Source: Bacteroidota bacterium (lineage in GTDB: Bacteria; Bacteroidota; Bacteroidia; Flavobacteriales; Weeksellaceae). From it: 64,000 nt of DNA. Location: assembly GCA_023394415.1 (NCBI GenBank), contig JAEXAR010000014.1, positions 1 to 64,000 on the forward strand. Reading direction: 5' to 3'. The position numbers and the translations under genes are program-made. Position 1 is the first letter of the stretch. Each line of letters opens with the position of its first letter. The notes below the pieces were generated by a model. It worked only from the letters and a program-made list of their open reading frames with translations. It was not told the DNA's origin and made no database searches. Below, in pieces: positions 34,370-43,732 of this stretch.

Positions 34370-35446
34370 ATGAAATTTGAAAAAAAATCTTTGATATTTT
34401 TAGAAGAATACTTAAACGCCGCATCTCCAACTGGTTACGAAAGAAATGGACAGGAAATTTGGATGAAGTATCTGAAGCCTTATGTGGATAAAATTGAATT
34501 TGACCATTACGGAACCTGTTACGGAATTATAAATCCTGAAGCGGAGTTTAAGGTTGTGATAGAAGCTCACGCAGATGAAATTTCTTGGTATGTGAATTAT
34601 ATTACAGATGATGGGTTAATTTATGTCATTAGAAACGGAGGTTCAGATCAAGCAATTGCACCCTCTAAAATTGTCAATATTCACGGAGAGAAAGGCGTTG
34701 TGAAAGGCGTTTTCGGTTGGCCTGCAATACATACCAGAAGTGCTAACCAGAATGAACCGGTACCAAAAATTGAAAACATTTTTATTGATTGTGGCGCTAC
34801 AACTAAAAAAGAGGTAGAGGAACTGGGTATACATGTAGGTTGTATGATTACTTATCCCGATGAGTTTTTCGAGTTGAATGATCGCTATTTTGTTTGTCGC
34901 GCACTTGATAACAGAATGGGTGGCTTTATGATAGCAGAAGTTGCTAAAATGTTGAAAGACAATAAGAAGAAACTGCCTTTTGCACTCTATATCGTCAATT
35001 CCGTACAGGAAGAAGTAGGACTTTATGGCGCTGATATGATTGCGGACACCATAAAACCTAATATTGCAATCATTACCGACGTTACACACGATACCACAAC
35101 TCCAATGATTGACAAGAAAAAAGAAGGCGAACAAAAATGTGGTGATGGTCCTGTTGTATTTTTTGCACCAAGTGTACACCACAATATCCGTGAACTGATA
35201 GTAGAAACAGCAAAATCTAAAAAAATACCTTATCAAAGAGCGGCTGCGAGCAGAGCTACAGGTACTGATACTGATGTTTTTGCACATTCTAACGGTGGTG
35301 TTCCAAGTGCTCTAATTTCACTTCCCTTAAGATATATGCATACCACTGTAGAGATGGTTTCTAAAGAAGATGTTTCAAATGTTATAAAACTGATTTATGA
35401 GACATTACTTAAAATAAAGCCGGATATGAAACTTAAATACCATTAA
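34370..35446 (+). CDS. M42 family aminopeptidase
   Basis: 358 residues, cytosolic M42 glutamyl-aminopeptidase/endoglucanase-like enzyme. Metal ligands and base are visible: EAHADE (His), ALDNRMGGF (Asp), VQEEVGLYGA (two Glu, the first the base), ITDVTHD (Asp) and MHTTVEM (His). It trims peptides in the cytoplasm. The lipoprotein gene that follows begins one base after its stop. Confidence 0.92.
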   Translation: MKFEKKSLIFLEEYLNAASPTGYERNGQEIWMKYLKPYVDKIEFDHYGTCYGIINPEAEFKVVIEAHADEISWYVNYITDDGLIYVIRNGGSDQAIAPSKIVNIHGEKGVVKGVFGWPAIHTRSANQNEPVPKIENIFIDCGATTKKEVEELGIHVGCMITYPDEFFELNDRYFVCRALDNRMGGFMIAEVAKMLKDNKKKLPFALYIVNSVQEEVGLYGADMIADTIKPNIAIITDVTHDTTTPMIDKKKEGEQKCGDGPVVFFAPSVHHNIRELIVETAKSKKIPYQRAAASRATGTDTDVFAHSNGGVPSALISLPLRYMHTTVEMVSKEDVSNVIKLIYETLLKIKPDMKLKYH

Positions 35447-35447
35447 A

Positions 35448-35903
35448 ATGAGAGTATTAATTTTATTACTTCTCATAGTTTCTTGTGTAGCAAATCCGTT
35501 ACATACAGCAGAATATGAACTAATAAAAATTGATGGTAATTTTGCAAAAATGTCTAAAGAGAAAGGCGCAACCGTTGCTTTTGATAAATATCTCGCCGAT
35601 AAAACAGAATTTATTTCCCAAGGAAAACTTCCAATGACCGACAGACAAAAAATTATCGAGTATTTTGGATTTGCCAAGTCTTTGGAATGGAAACCTTTAA
35701 AAGCTGTTGTTTCCAAATCGAATGATTTGGGTTATACTTATGGGGTTTCCAAAATGATTTATAATGACGGAAATAAGGATGTTACAGAATATTATCAATA
35801 CATCAGTATTTGGCAAAAAGATAAAAAGGGCGATTGGAAAATGATTTCTGATACTGGACATGCTTATCCTGAAAATGAAGGAATGAAATATTTTAAAAAT
35901 TAA
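35448..35903 (+). CDS. lipoprotein with NTF2/SnoaL-like (DUF4440-type) domain
   Basis: 151 residues. Lipobox LIVSC (Cys13). The body fits a cone-shaped NTF2-like fold: a helix with KEKGATVAFDKYLAD, then strands YTYGVSKMIYNDG and YYQYISIWQKDKKGDWKMISDTG, the typical end of DUF4440/SnoaL-like domains. Ligand unknown. Tightly linked to the M42 gene (1 base) and to rpe (21 bases), suggesting an operon. Confidence 0.7.
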   Translation: MRVLILLLLIVSCVANPLHTAEYELIKIDGNFAKMSKEKGATVAFDKYLADKTEFISQGKLPMTDRQKIIEYFGFAKSLEWKPLKAVVSKSNDLGYTYGVSKMIYNDGNKDVTEYYQYISIWQKDKKGDWKMISDTGHAYPENEGMKYFKN

Positions 35904-35924
35904 TAAAAAGATAAAAAAGTAAAA

Positions 35925-36575
35925 ATGAAGAACCGGTTAATTGCTCCTTCCCTTTTATCAGCAGATTTTGGGAATTTGCAGCGCGATATTGAAATGTTGA
36001 ACCGAAGTCAGGCAGATTGGTTTCACGTAGATGTAATGGACGGAAGATTTGTGCCAAATATTTCATTTGGTTTCCCTGTAATGAAAACGATTCATGAGCA
36101 TGCCAAAAAATTTGTTGATGTACACCTGATGATTGTAGAACCTGAAAAATATGTGGAAGAATTCATCCATCAAGGTGCTGATCTGGTTTCCGTGCATTAC
36201 GAAGCTTGTACGCATTTGCATAGAACTATTAATTTCATTCAAGATAAAGGTGCAAAAGCTGGTGTAGTGCTTAATCCTTCTACTCCGGTTTTAATGCTTG
36301 AAGATATCATTTCTGAAGTTGATTTGGTGCTTTTGATGAGTGTAAACCCAGGATTTGGCGGACAAAAGTTTATCGAAAATACTTACAAAAAAATTTTAGA
36401 GACTAAAGATTTGATTTTGAGTAACAATTCCACAGCACTTATACAAATTGATGGTGGCGTAAATATTGAAAATGCCTCAAAACTCTTCGACGCAGGTGCA
36501 GATGTTTTAGTCGCCGGAAATGCAGTCTTTGGCAGCGATAATCCTGAAAAGACTATTGAACTTCTAAAAATTTAA
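35925..36575 (+). CDS. rpe: ribulose-phosphate 3-epimerase
   Basis: 216-residue TIM barrel of the pentose phosphate pathway, interconverting ribulose 5-phosphate and xylulose 5-phosphate. Motifs: APSLLSADFGNL near 7-18, WFHVDVMDGRFVPN (catalytic Asp), LMSVNPGFGGQKF near 138-150 and IQIDGGVN (second Asp). Last gene before a bidirectional terminator. Confidence 0.95.
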   Translation: MKNRLIAPSLLSADFGNLQRDIEMLNRSQADWFHVDVMDGRFVPNISFGFPVMKTIHEHAKKFVDVHLMIVEPEKYVEEFIHQGADLVSVHYEACTHLHRTINFIQDKGAKAGVVLNPSTPVLMLEDIISEVDLVLLMSVNPGFGGQKFIENTYKKILETKDLILSNNSTALIQIDGGVNIENASKLFDAGADVLVAGNAVFGSDNPEKTIELLKI

Positions 36576-36609
36576 AAAAGCTGTCTCACTTTTGAGACAG
36601 CTTTTTTTT
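36576..36609. terminator. bidirectional intrinsic terminator
   Basis: Thirteen-base-pair stem AAAAGCTGTCTCA/TGAGACAGCTTTT (36576-36588, 36593-36605), then T8 on the plus strand and T-run on the minus strand. Serves rpe and aspartate kinase. Shares the GCTGTCTCA core with the hairpin at 40073-40105. Confidence 0.9.
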
Positions 36610-37993
36610 ATTTGGTTTTGCAAAGAGCTTCATTCAAGGCTTTAATTGCATTTTCATAATGCTCTCTCCGAATTACAAACTGGAGATTAACCTGCATTAA
36701 AGATTGTCCGTAGCATTCAATATTGATATTATTTTCAAAGAGTGCTTTTGTTGCACGATACAAAAATCCCGGTCCTGCAATATTGCTTCCCATTGCACAA
36801 ACAATCGCTACCGGAATTGCCGTAACCTGATAAAAAACCTCTTTCAGTTCTTCAATTAGTTTCTCTGCATTTTTATTTTCCCAAATCACCATTGTGATAG
36901 AGTTTGCGTTGGTAGATTTCAAAACATAACTCACATTGTATTTTTGAAAATAACTCATTATTCGTGCATCATAGCCAACTTCATTTACCATAAGCGGATC
37001 GTGTACCTCTACAGCAATCATTTGTTTGGAGCCTGAAACAATTTCTATTCTGGTATCGGGAGAAATATATTTTTTAGAAATTAAAGTTCCTTCGTGTTCC
37101 GGTTCGAAAGTGTTTTTAATTCTGATATTAATATCTGCTAGCTCCAAAGGTTTTGCTGCTTTTGGATGAATGGCTTCCATACCTATATCAGCCAATTGAT
37201 CGGCAATAATGTAATTGGTTAATCCAACAGGTACACAGTTTTCAACACCAACAATATTAGGATCAGCGCTGGAAAGATGATACTCTTTGTGAATAACCGC
37301 TTCATCTGCATTTACATCTACTGCAATTTTACTGAACGTTACTTCTGAATATCCTCTATCGAAAGCACGCATAATACCTTCCGTACCTTTGGTATAGCCT
37401 GTTGCCACACAAATGACTTTGCTAAAATCTATACCCGAAAATTCCTTTGAAATTCTTTCGTCAATGGTTAACGCTTCATTGTCATCAAAACCACATAAAT
37501 CGATAAACTTCGCATTAATTCTATTGTTTTGGATGATATTTACTGAATTCCATGCTGAATGTGCTTCTCCAATAGACGCTAAGATTTCTCGTGCCGCAAG
37601 ATATATGTCTTTTGCATTAACGTAACCTGATGCGAGAACCTTCCTTAAACTTCCAAGCATCATTTTTGCCTGATTAATTCTGTTGGTGATAAATTCATTG
37701 GATTCATTAAGATTAAGCCCAATATTTACAAGACCTTCATTAATCTGAATGAGCTTTACACCAAGTTCATCTAAAGCTTGTTGATAATCTTCACCATTCA
37801 AAAATTTACTGTAAACGCCTGGTTCTCCTGTTTTTTTATGTTCCAAAAGCCAATTCGTAACATTGTTATACGCCGAAACCACAAAAATGCGGTTGTACAT
37901 TTCTTCAGGTGATCTTTTTCTTTTTATAATATTTTGCAAAACATCCTGAAATTGTGACATAGATGTTCCGCCAATTTTTTCTACCGTAAGCAT
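36608..37993 (-). CDS. aspartate kinase
   Basis: 461 residues from the ATG at 37993. Phosphorylates aspartate, the first step to Lys, Thr, Met and diaminopimelate. Kinase fold with VEKIGGTSM near 4-12 and VNADEAVIHKEYHLSSADP; two ACT domains follow from about 310 (IEIVSGSKQMIAVEV, VAIVCAMGSNIAGP) for feedback. The arrangement resembles the ectoine-type aspartokinase subgroup more than E. coli LysC. A TTG seven codons earlier lies within the -7 box and cannot be the start. Confidence 0.88.
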   Translation of the reverse strand: MLTVEKIGGTSMSQFQDVLQNIIKRKRSPEEMYNRIFVVSAYNNVTNWLLEHKKTGEPGVYSKFLNGEDYQQALDELGVKLIQINEGLVNIGLNLNESNEFITNRINQAKMMLGSLRKVLASGYVNAKDIYLAAREILASIGEAHSAWNSVNIIQNNRINAKFIDLCGFDDNEALTIDERISKEFSGIDFSKVICVATGYTKGTEGIMRAFDRGYSEVTFSKIAVDVNADEAVIHKEYHLSSADPNIVGVENCVPVGLTNYIIADQLADIGMEAIHPKAAKPLELADINIRIKNTFEPEHEGTLISKKYISPDTRIEIVSGSKQMIAVEVHDPLMVNEVGYDARIMSYFQKYNVSYVLKSTNANSITMVIWENKNAEKLIEELKEVFYQVTAIPVAIVCAMGSNIAGPGFLYRATKALFENNINIECYGQSLMQVNLQFVIRREHYENAIKALNEALCKTK

Positions 37994-38011
37994 ATTGTAT
38001 TTTTTCGGGTG

Positions 38012-38019
38012 CAAAATTA
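38012..38019 (-). promoter_or_regulatory. -7 promoter box TAATTTTG for aspartate kinase
   Basis: Perfect TAnnTTTG on the minus strand, 18 bases before the ATG at 37993. Confidence 0.6.
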
Positions 38020-38120
38020 CTAAAGTTCAAACACATAGAGGATAGATTTTTTAGATACTTTGCTACATTTAAAGGGTTATGTAAAAATTCTTATCTTTCG
38101 CACTCAAAAATTTTTATTCA

Positions 38121-39965
38121 ATGAAGAGATTATTTTCAATCATATTATTCACTGTTTACAGTTCGGTTTTTTCTCAGCAATACGCTTATTATCAGCAATA
38201 TGCAAAATACAAAATGGATATTGATGTGGATGCACCCAACTTTACCTATCAGGGAAAGCAAACATTAATCTACACTAATAATTCACCAGACGAATTGGAT
38301 GTGGTTTATTTCCATCTATATTGGAATGCCTTTAAACCAGGTTCAATGATGGATGAGAGAGTTAAAAGCCAAGGAATTAATGGTGATGGAAGATTGCAAC
38401 AAAATGGGATTTCCAGACTGGCTTCTATTCCGAAAAATGAGGAAGGTGCTCAAAACATCCGTTGGATTAAGCAAAATGGCAAAAATCTGAAATTTGAAAT
38501 TCAGGAAACCATTATGAAAGTAAAATTAGCTGAACCTATAAAGCCAAATTCTTCTACAACATTCACTATGGAATGGGATGCTGTGATTCCAAAACAAATT
38601 CGCCGTTCCGGAAGAAATAACCGTGAAGGTATAGATATGACAATGACACAATGGTATCCTAAAATCGCAGAATACGACTACGAAGGATGGCATGCTTTCG
38701 ATTATATCGGAAGAGAATTTCACGCTCCGTTTGCTGATTTTGATATCAACATCAAAATTGATAAAGATTATATCATTGGTGCAGGCGGAACACTTCTAAA
38801 CCAAAATGAAGTTAAAGGCTACTCCGAAACTGCAAATATTAAATCTGATGCTAACGGAAAAGCAACTTGGAAATGGCAGGCGAAAAATATGCTCGATTTT
38901 GCTTGGGCAGCGGATAAAGATTATACGGTAGAAAATTTTACGATTTTAGACGGACCGCAAGTTTATTACGTGTATCAGAAATCGGATAAAACAAAATTTT
39001 GGGAGGAAAGCAAACCGCTCATTACCAAATATTTCCAGATAATGAATGCTACTTTTGGTCGATATGCCTACCCAAGTTATTCATTTGTACAGGGCGGAGA
39101 CGGTGGAATGGAATATGGAATGACAACCATGATGCTTGGAGAAGCCAAAACACTGGACGGATTGGTTGGATTGATGGTGCACGAAGGTAATCACTCTTGG
39201 TTTCAGCAAATGTTGGCAACCAATGAAAGTACAAAACCTTGGATGGATGAAGGCTTTACAAGCTATGCCGAAAGTTTAGTGATGCATCAGTTATTTCCAC
39301 CATCTGAACCTGTGGCGAATCCGTTTACAGGTACTATCAATTCTTATGTAAAATTTACAAAAACCGGAAAAGAAGAACCTGCAGTTTGGCTTGCAGATCA
39401 TCACGATGACGGTAGAGCATATTCTGTGGCAAGTTATACAAAAGGTGAATTATATCTTGTTCAATTAGGTTATATTTTGGGAGAACAAACTCTTTCTCTA
39501 GTGATGAAAGAATTTTTCAACCAATGGAAAATGAAGCATCCTAATGACAGAGATTTTCTTCATATTGCCCAAAGATTATCAGGTATGGATTTGAAATGGT
39601 TTAACCATTATTGGATTAATACTACCAAAACTATTGATTATGCTGTGAAAAATGTAGAATATGGTGATGGTGCAACTACTATAACTTTGGTGAATAACGG
39701 AAACGTTCCAATGCCAATTGACTTTAGTGTTTTCACCAAAGACAAAAAAGTGGTGAATTATCAAATCCCAATGAATATGACGAGAGAATGGAAGAAGAAA
39801 GATATTTACGGGCCTTTCACAACATTAAATTACTGGCCTTGGACGCAGAAAGAATACAAATTTACCATCCCCTACACCAAAGATGAGATTTCAGTTCTTG
39901 GAATTGATTTTTCGCAAAGAATGGCAGATGTGAATCCTGCGGATAATATAATTGAGGTCAAATAG
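38121..39965 (+). CDS. exported M1 family aminopeptidase
   Basis: 614 residues with a signal peptide (MKRLFSIILFTVYSSVFSQ). Zinc site HEGNH at 354-358 with the third ligand Glu377 in WMDEGF, giving the HExxH-x18-E pattern of the gluzincins. The GGMEYGMT motif near 332 replaces the classical GAMEN exopeptidase motif. It would release N-terminal amino acids from peptides in the periplasm. A weak -7 box (TATCTTTC) lies 25 bases upstream. Single gene. Confidence 0.92.
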   Translation: MKRLFSIILFTVYSSVFSQQYAYYQQYAKYKMDIDVDAPNFTYQGKQTLIYTNNSPDELDVVYFHLYWNAFKPGSMMDERVKSQGINGDGRLQQNGISRLASIPKNEEGAQNIRWIKQNGKNLKFEIQETIMKVKLAEPIKPNSSTTFTMEWDAVIPKQIRRSGRNNREGIDMTMTQWYPKIAEYDYEGWHAFDYIGREFHAPFADFDINIKIDKDYIIGAGGTLLNQNEVKGYSETANIKSDANGKATWKWQAKNMLDFAWAADKDYTVENFTILDGPQVYYVYQKSDKTKFWEESKPLITKYFQIMNATFGRYAYPSYSFVQGGDGGMEYGMTTMMLGEAKTLDGLVGLMVHEGNHSWFQQMLATNESTKPWMDEGFTSYAESLVMHQLFPPSEPVANPFTGTINSYVKFTKTGKEEPAVWLADHHDDGRAYSVASYTKGELYLVQLGYILGEQTLSLVMKEFFNQWKMKHPNDRDFLHIAQRLSGMDLKWFNHYWINTTKTIDYAVKNVEYGDGATTITLVNNGNVPMPIDFSVFTKDKKVVNYQIPMNMTREWKKKDIYGPFTTLNYWPWTQKEYKFTIPYTKDEISVLGIDFSQRMADVNPADNIIEVK

Positions 39966-40072
39966 AAGAAATAACTATAAACTATTTTTAAGATTGGTTT
40001 TCCAGCAGAAGAAATAATGATGTTTTTAAGAAACATTATATAAAATAAAAGTTAAGTACCAATCTATAAACC

Positions 40073-40105
40073 AAAAGGCTGCTCAAAATATGAGACAGCC
40101 TTTTT
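40073..40105 (+). terminator. intrinsic terminator after the M1 peptidase
   Basis: Stem AAAAGGCTG/CAGCCTTTT (40073-40081, 40096-40104) with an inner CTCA/TGAG stem and one bulged A, then T-run. About 110 bases after the M1 stop; 39966-40072 has no gene. Confidence 0.8.
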
Positions 40106-40238
40106 CATTTTCTGAAGAAAATTAGTTTGAGTATTTGAATGATTATTAGTTTCTTGTGCCAAAGATGTAAAAAAATAAAATATGAAAAAATTACACTTTT
40201 TCGTGATATTTTATCTAACTTTACTAAAATTAATAACG

Positions 40239-40499
40239 ATGGAAAAATTTGTTGAATCCCTTTTTGGAATTAAGATTTTTGCCGCCCCGTTTATTGTTGG
40301 AGTTATTTTGGGATTCATCTGCAAAATTGCAATAGGCGGACAAACCGGAAATTTACTTTTTGCAGGTATGGTTTTTTTAGGTGCAACAGCAGGTTTTTTG
40401 TTGTTAAAAGTCATCAGGAGAAACACATCTTTTTCAGAATTTGAGTCGCGTATTAATGCCAGTCCTGATTTGGACGAAGCAAATGATAAAAAAGACTAA
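40239..40499 (+). CDS. small membrane protein, unknown
   Basis: 86 residues from the ATG at 40239. Two membrane helices (about 10-30 and 40-60) with GGQTGNLLFAGMVFLG between, and a polar acidic C-terminus. A box TAACTTTA (40216-40223, one mismatch) 15 bases upstream supports this start over an in-frame ATG at 40182. No family recognised; similar short proteins occur in Chryseobacterium genomes as far as I recall. Confidence 0.6.
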   Translation: MEKFVESLFGIKIFAAPFIVGVILGFICKIAIGGQTGNLLFAGMVFLGATAGFLLLKVIRRNTSFSEFESRINASPDLDEANDKKD

Positions 40500-40576
40500 T
40501 TATTTCTGCAAAGCAGCAATACATTCTTCCCGGTTTTCCCAGAATTTGTGCAAACTGTAAGGAAATTTAGCTGCAT

Positions 40577-41641
40577 TTATTTTTTTACAAGATCAATTAT
40601 TTTATTTAAATCGTTGCTATTTCTTTCAAGAACTTTTCCTTTCTCATCCAATAATGTGAGGGTTGGAACTGCATGGACATCATAATTAACCATAACAGCA
40701 TTTTTACTATCTGGTAATCCTGATAGATTTAGCCATGGCATTTTTTCTTCCTGCACTGCTTTATGCCAACGGTTATAGTCTTCGTCAATACTTAAACTAA
40801 CCATACTCACCTCATAATTATGCTTTTTATAGAATTCTTTTAGATTAGGAATTTCATTTCTACAAGGTATACACCAACTTGCCCAAAAAATGATAAATAC
40901 TTTCTTTTTGCCATTTCTTGCTTCTTCAAAATTATATGATTTACCATTGATATCTTTCCAATTGAAATTTTTTGAGTAACCAAATTTTTCTATATTCTTT
41001 TTTTCTGATATTATTCTTTTTAAGATTTCAAAAGACGGTGATTGTTTTACCTGTTCCGAAAATTTAGAGCTAAGTATTTCAAGTTCAGAAGATGTGTAGT
41101 CCTGTGAAAATTCTCTCAATTTCCAAAGCATGGGAAAGTTTGAAGAATTTTCATCTAACCTCTTTACTGTTATCTTTTCATTTGTAAGTGTTTTACGGAA
41201 CATTTCATTTTGAATTGCGCCTTCAATTTGAGCAATAAAGGTTTGTGGGTGCTCAGAACTCTTCTGTTCTACTTTAATGCGAATATTTTCATTTCCAATC
41301 AGGGGATTTGCAACTAAAGTGGCGTTTTTTAGCCTCTTTTCTTTGAAAACAATAATTCCAACTTCAACATTATTTTTTAGTAGTTTTAGAAGCATTCGTT
41401 TAGGTTGTTTAAATGTATAATTATATTGAAAACTATCATTTTTTAATAAAATGGTATCTTTAATTTGAGTAGAGTCACCGGCTATTAAATTTTTTTCCAG
41501 GATAATTACAACTTTGTCTGCTTGTCCGCTTATTGATTTTAAATCAGCTTTAATAACCCCTGAATTGTCTGAAGTTTTATTACAGTTCAGAGAAATCAGC
41601 GGTATTAAAAATAAGGTAATTAAATTGAGATAATTTTTCAT
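40577..41641 (-). CDS. TlpA-like thiol-disulfide oxidoreductase lipoprotein
   Basis: 354 residues from the ATG at 41641. Lipobox LISLNC (Cys20); then an N-terminal DUF4369-type beta domain (about 25-120), a helical linker and a C-terminal thioredoxin fold with the redox motif WASWCIPC near 255. It would reduce or isomerise disulfides in envelope proteins. AT-rich compared with neighbours. An upstream ATG at 41680 adds 13 residues that spoil the signal peptide. Confidence 0.85.
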   Translation of the reverse strand: MKNYLNLITLFLIPLISLNCNKTSDNSGVIKADLKSISGQADKVVIILEKNLIAGDSTQIKDTILLKNDSFQYNYTFKQPKRMLLKLLKNNVEVGIIVFKEKRLKNATLVANPLIGNENIRIKVEQKSSEHPQTFIAQIEGAIQNEMFRKTLTNEKITVKRLDENSSNFPMLWKLREFSQDYTSSELEILSSKFSEQVKQSPSFEILKRIISEKKNIEKFGYSKNFNWKDINGKSYNFEEARNGKKKVFIIFWASWCIPCRNEIPNLKEFYKKHNYEVSMVSLSIDEDYNRWHKAVQEEKMPWLNLSGLPDSKNAVMVNYDVHAVPTLTLLDEKGKVLERNSNDLNKIIDLVKK

Positions 41642-41687
41642 GGTATTTTTTTTTAAATTAAAATATATTTTACAATTCACAAAATAA

Positions 41688-41716
41688 AAAAACCGCCCTG
41701 AAAAACAGGACGGTTT
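41688..41716 (-). terminator. intrinsic terminator after rpsA
   Basis: Stem AAACCGTCCTG/CAGGGCGGTTT on the minus strand (one G-U pair) with a TTTTT loop and T8 after it, 24 bases after the rpsA stop. Confidence 0.87.
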
Positions 41717-41739
41717 AAATTTATGAAATTTCAGTCGGA

Positions 41740-43518
41740 TTAGTTACCGCCTTCCATTTTCTTTTTAAGTTCTGCTAAAGCGTCGATATCACCAAGAGTG
41801 GTTTTTTCTTCACCTGAAGTTGCAGCCGGTTTTGTAGCAGCTTCTTTAGCATTTCTTCTTTCTTCGTCTCTGAAAGTACCTGTGTGAGACACAACTACCC
41901 TCTTGAACTCCTTATTGAATTCGATTACTTTGAAATCAGCCGTTTCACCTTTTTTGATTTTTGAACCGTCTTCTTTTTCGAGTAATCTTGATGGGCAGAA
42001 AGCTTCTACTTCAGCATCTTCGAACTGTACCTGAGCTCCTTTATCGAAAACGTCAGTTGCAGTTCCTGTGTGTACAGTACCTTCTGCATACTTAGTTTCG
42101 AATTTGTCCCAAGGGTTTTCCTGAAGTTGCTTGTGACCTAGAGAAAGTCTTCTTGCAGCTGTATCCAACTCAAGAACTACCACGTCAAGTTTATCACCCA
42201 CGTTGCAGAATTCGCTTGGATGCTTGATTTTCTTAGTCCAGGAAAGATCAGAGATGTAGATCAAACCGTCGATACCTTCTTCCAATTCAACGAATACTCC
42301 GAAGTTGGTGAAGTTTCTTACCGTACCTACGTGCTGTGAACCTACAGGATATTTAGTTTCGATATTTTCCCAAGGATCTTTGTTCAATTGCTTGATACCA
42401 AGAGAAATTTTTCTTTCTTCTCTGTCTAAAGTTAATACTTCAGCCTCTACTTCATCACCTACTTTTACGAAGTCACCTGCACTTCTTAAGTGTGTAGACC
42501 AAGACATTTCAGAAACGTGGATAAGACCTTCTACACCAGGAGCGATTTCTACAAACGCACCATAATCAGCAAGAACAACCACTTTTCCTTTTACTTTATC
42601 ACCAACTTTAAGGTCAGCAGAAAGCGCATCCCAAGGGTGAGCTTCAAGCTGCTTCATACCAAGCTGGATTCTTGTTTTCTCATCATCAAAATCAAGGATA
42701 ACCACTTTTACAGTTTGTCCGTCCTCAAGGATTTCTGATGGATGATTAACTCTGCTCCAAGAAAGGTCAGTAATGTGGATAAGACCGTCAACACCTCCAA
42801 GATCGATGAATACACCGTAAGAAGTAATGTTTTTAACAGTTCCTTCAAGTACCTGTCCTTTTTCAAGCTGAGCGATAATTTCTTTTTTCTGTCCTTCGAT
42901 ATCTGCCTCGATCAATGCTTTGTGAGATACTACAACGTTTTTGAATTCAGGATTGATTTTCACTACTTTGAATTCCATTGTTTTACCTACGAACTGATCG
43001 TAATCTTTAATTGGCTTCACATCGATTTGTGAACCTGGCAAGAACGCTTCAATACCGTGTACATCTACGATCATACCACCTTTGGTTCTAGATTTTACAA
43101 AACCGTTTACGATTTCCCCACTTTCATGAAGCTCGTTTACTCTGTCCCAAGCCTTAAGCGTTCTCGCTTTTTTGTGAGACAATTGTAATTGGCCGGTTTT
43201 GTCTTCTCTTCTGTCTACCATTACTTCTACCTCGTCACCTACTTTAAGGCCTTGGTTGTAACGGAATTCGTTCAGAGAAATCACACCTTCAGATTTGAAG
43301 TTAATGTCAACGATCGCTTCTTTGTCAGTAAGTCTTACCACTTTACCTACAAGAACATCATTGTCCTCAAGATCGCTCAAAGAACCTTTGTAGATTTCTT
43401 CAAGGTCACTTTTTTCTTTTCTTGCTTCAGCATCTAATCCTGATTCGAAAGAATCCCAATCAAACTGTTCAGGTGCTACGTTTTGGTTCATCAGAACCGC
43501 GTCTTTGTTTTCAGACAT
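41740..43518 (-). CDS. rpsA: 30S ribosomal protein S1
   Basis: 592 residues with six S1 (OB-fold) repeats, for example GKVVRLTDKEAIVDI near 57, GTVKNITSYGVFIDLGGVDGLIHITDLSW near 225, GKVVVLADYGAFVEI near 312 and GTVRNFTNFGVFVELEEGIDGLIYISDLSW near 400. It brings mRNA to the ribosome, which matters greatly in Bacteroidota that lack strong Shine-Dalgarno sites. Its leader is about 110 bases, unusually long here, so autoregulation is likely. Confidence 0.97.
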   Translation of the reverse strand: MSENKDAVLMNQNVAPEQFDWDSFESGLDAEARKEKSDLEEIYKGSLSDLEDNDVLVGKVVRLTDKEAIVDINFKSEGVISLNEFRYNQGLKVGDEVEVMVDRREDKTGQLQLSHKKARTLKAWDRVNELHESGEIVNGFVKSRTKGGMIVDVHGIEAFLPGSQIDVKPIKDYDQFVGKTMEFKVVKINPEFKNVVVSHKALIEADIEGQKKEIIAQLEKGQVLEGTVKNITSYGVFIDLGGVDGLIHITDLSWSRVNHPSEILEDGQTVKVVILDFDDEKTRIQLGMKQLEAHPWDALSADLKVGDKVKGKVVVLADYGAFVEIAPGVEGLIHVSEMSWSTHLRSAGDFVKVGDEVEAEVLTLDREERKISLGIKQLNKDPWENIETKYPVGSQHVGTVRNFTNFGVFVELEEGIDGLIYISDLSWTKKIKHPSEFCNVGDKLDVVVLELDTAARRLSLGHKQLQENPWDKFETKYAEGTVHTGTATDVFDKGAQVQFEDAEVEAFCPSRLLEKEDGSKIKKGETADFKVIEFNKEFKRVVVSHTGTFRDEERRNAKEAATKPAATSGEEKTTLGDIDALAELKKKMEGGN

Positions 43519-43632
43519 AAATTTAAAATTTGTATTCCTTCTTTTTAAAGTCTGTTATGTGGTTTTAAAAATACGGAAGATGTTAATTATTAATGTTTTA
43601 CTTTTACAGACCTTGCCCACAAAAAAGTGGTG

Positions 43633-43661
43633 CAAAATTACTGAAAATTATTAATTTACAA
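43633..43661 (-). promoter_or_regulatory. rpsA promoter TTG-N18-TAATTTTG (minus strand) and long leader
   Basis: On the minus strand TTG (43659-43661) and TAATTTTG (43633-43640) are 18 bases apart. Transcription would start near 43627, giving a leader of about 108 bases to the ATG at 43518. Within the leader ACAGAC (43606-43611, plus strand) can pair with GTCTGT (43550-43555). Confidence 0.65.
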
Positions 43662-43719
43662 TATATCTTCAGAAAATTTTTTAGTCTTAAAGAATTACTT
43701 TAAGTTATGCGGAAATTTT

Positions 43720-43727
43720 TATCTTTG
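43720..43727 (+). promoter_or_regulatory. -7 promoter box TATCTTTG for the MerR gene
   Basis: Perfect TAnnTTTG match only five bases before the ATG at 43733, implying a leaderless or nearly leaderless mRNA. Confidence 0.6.
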
Positions 43728-43732
43728 CTTTG

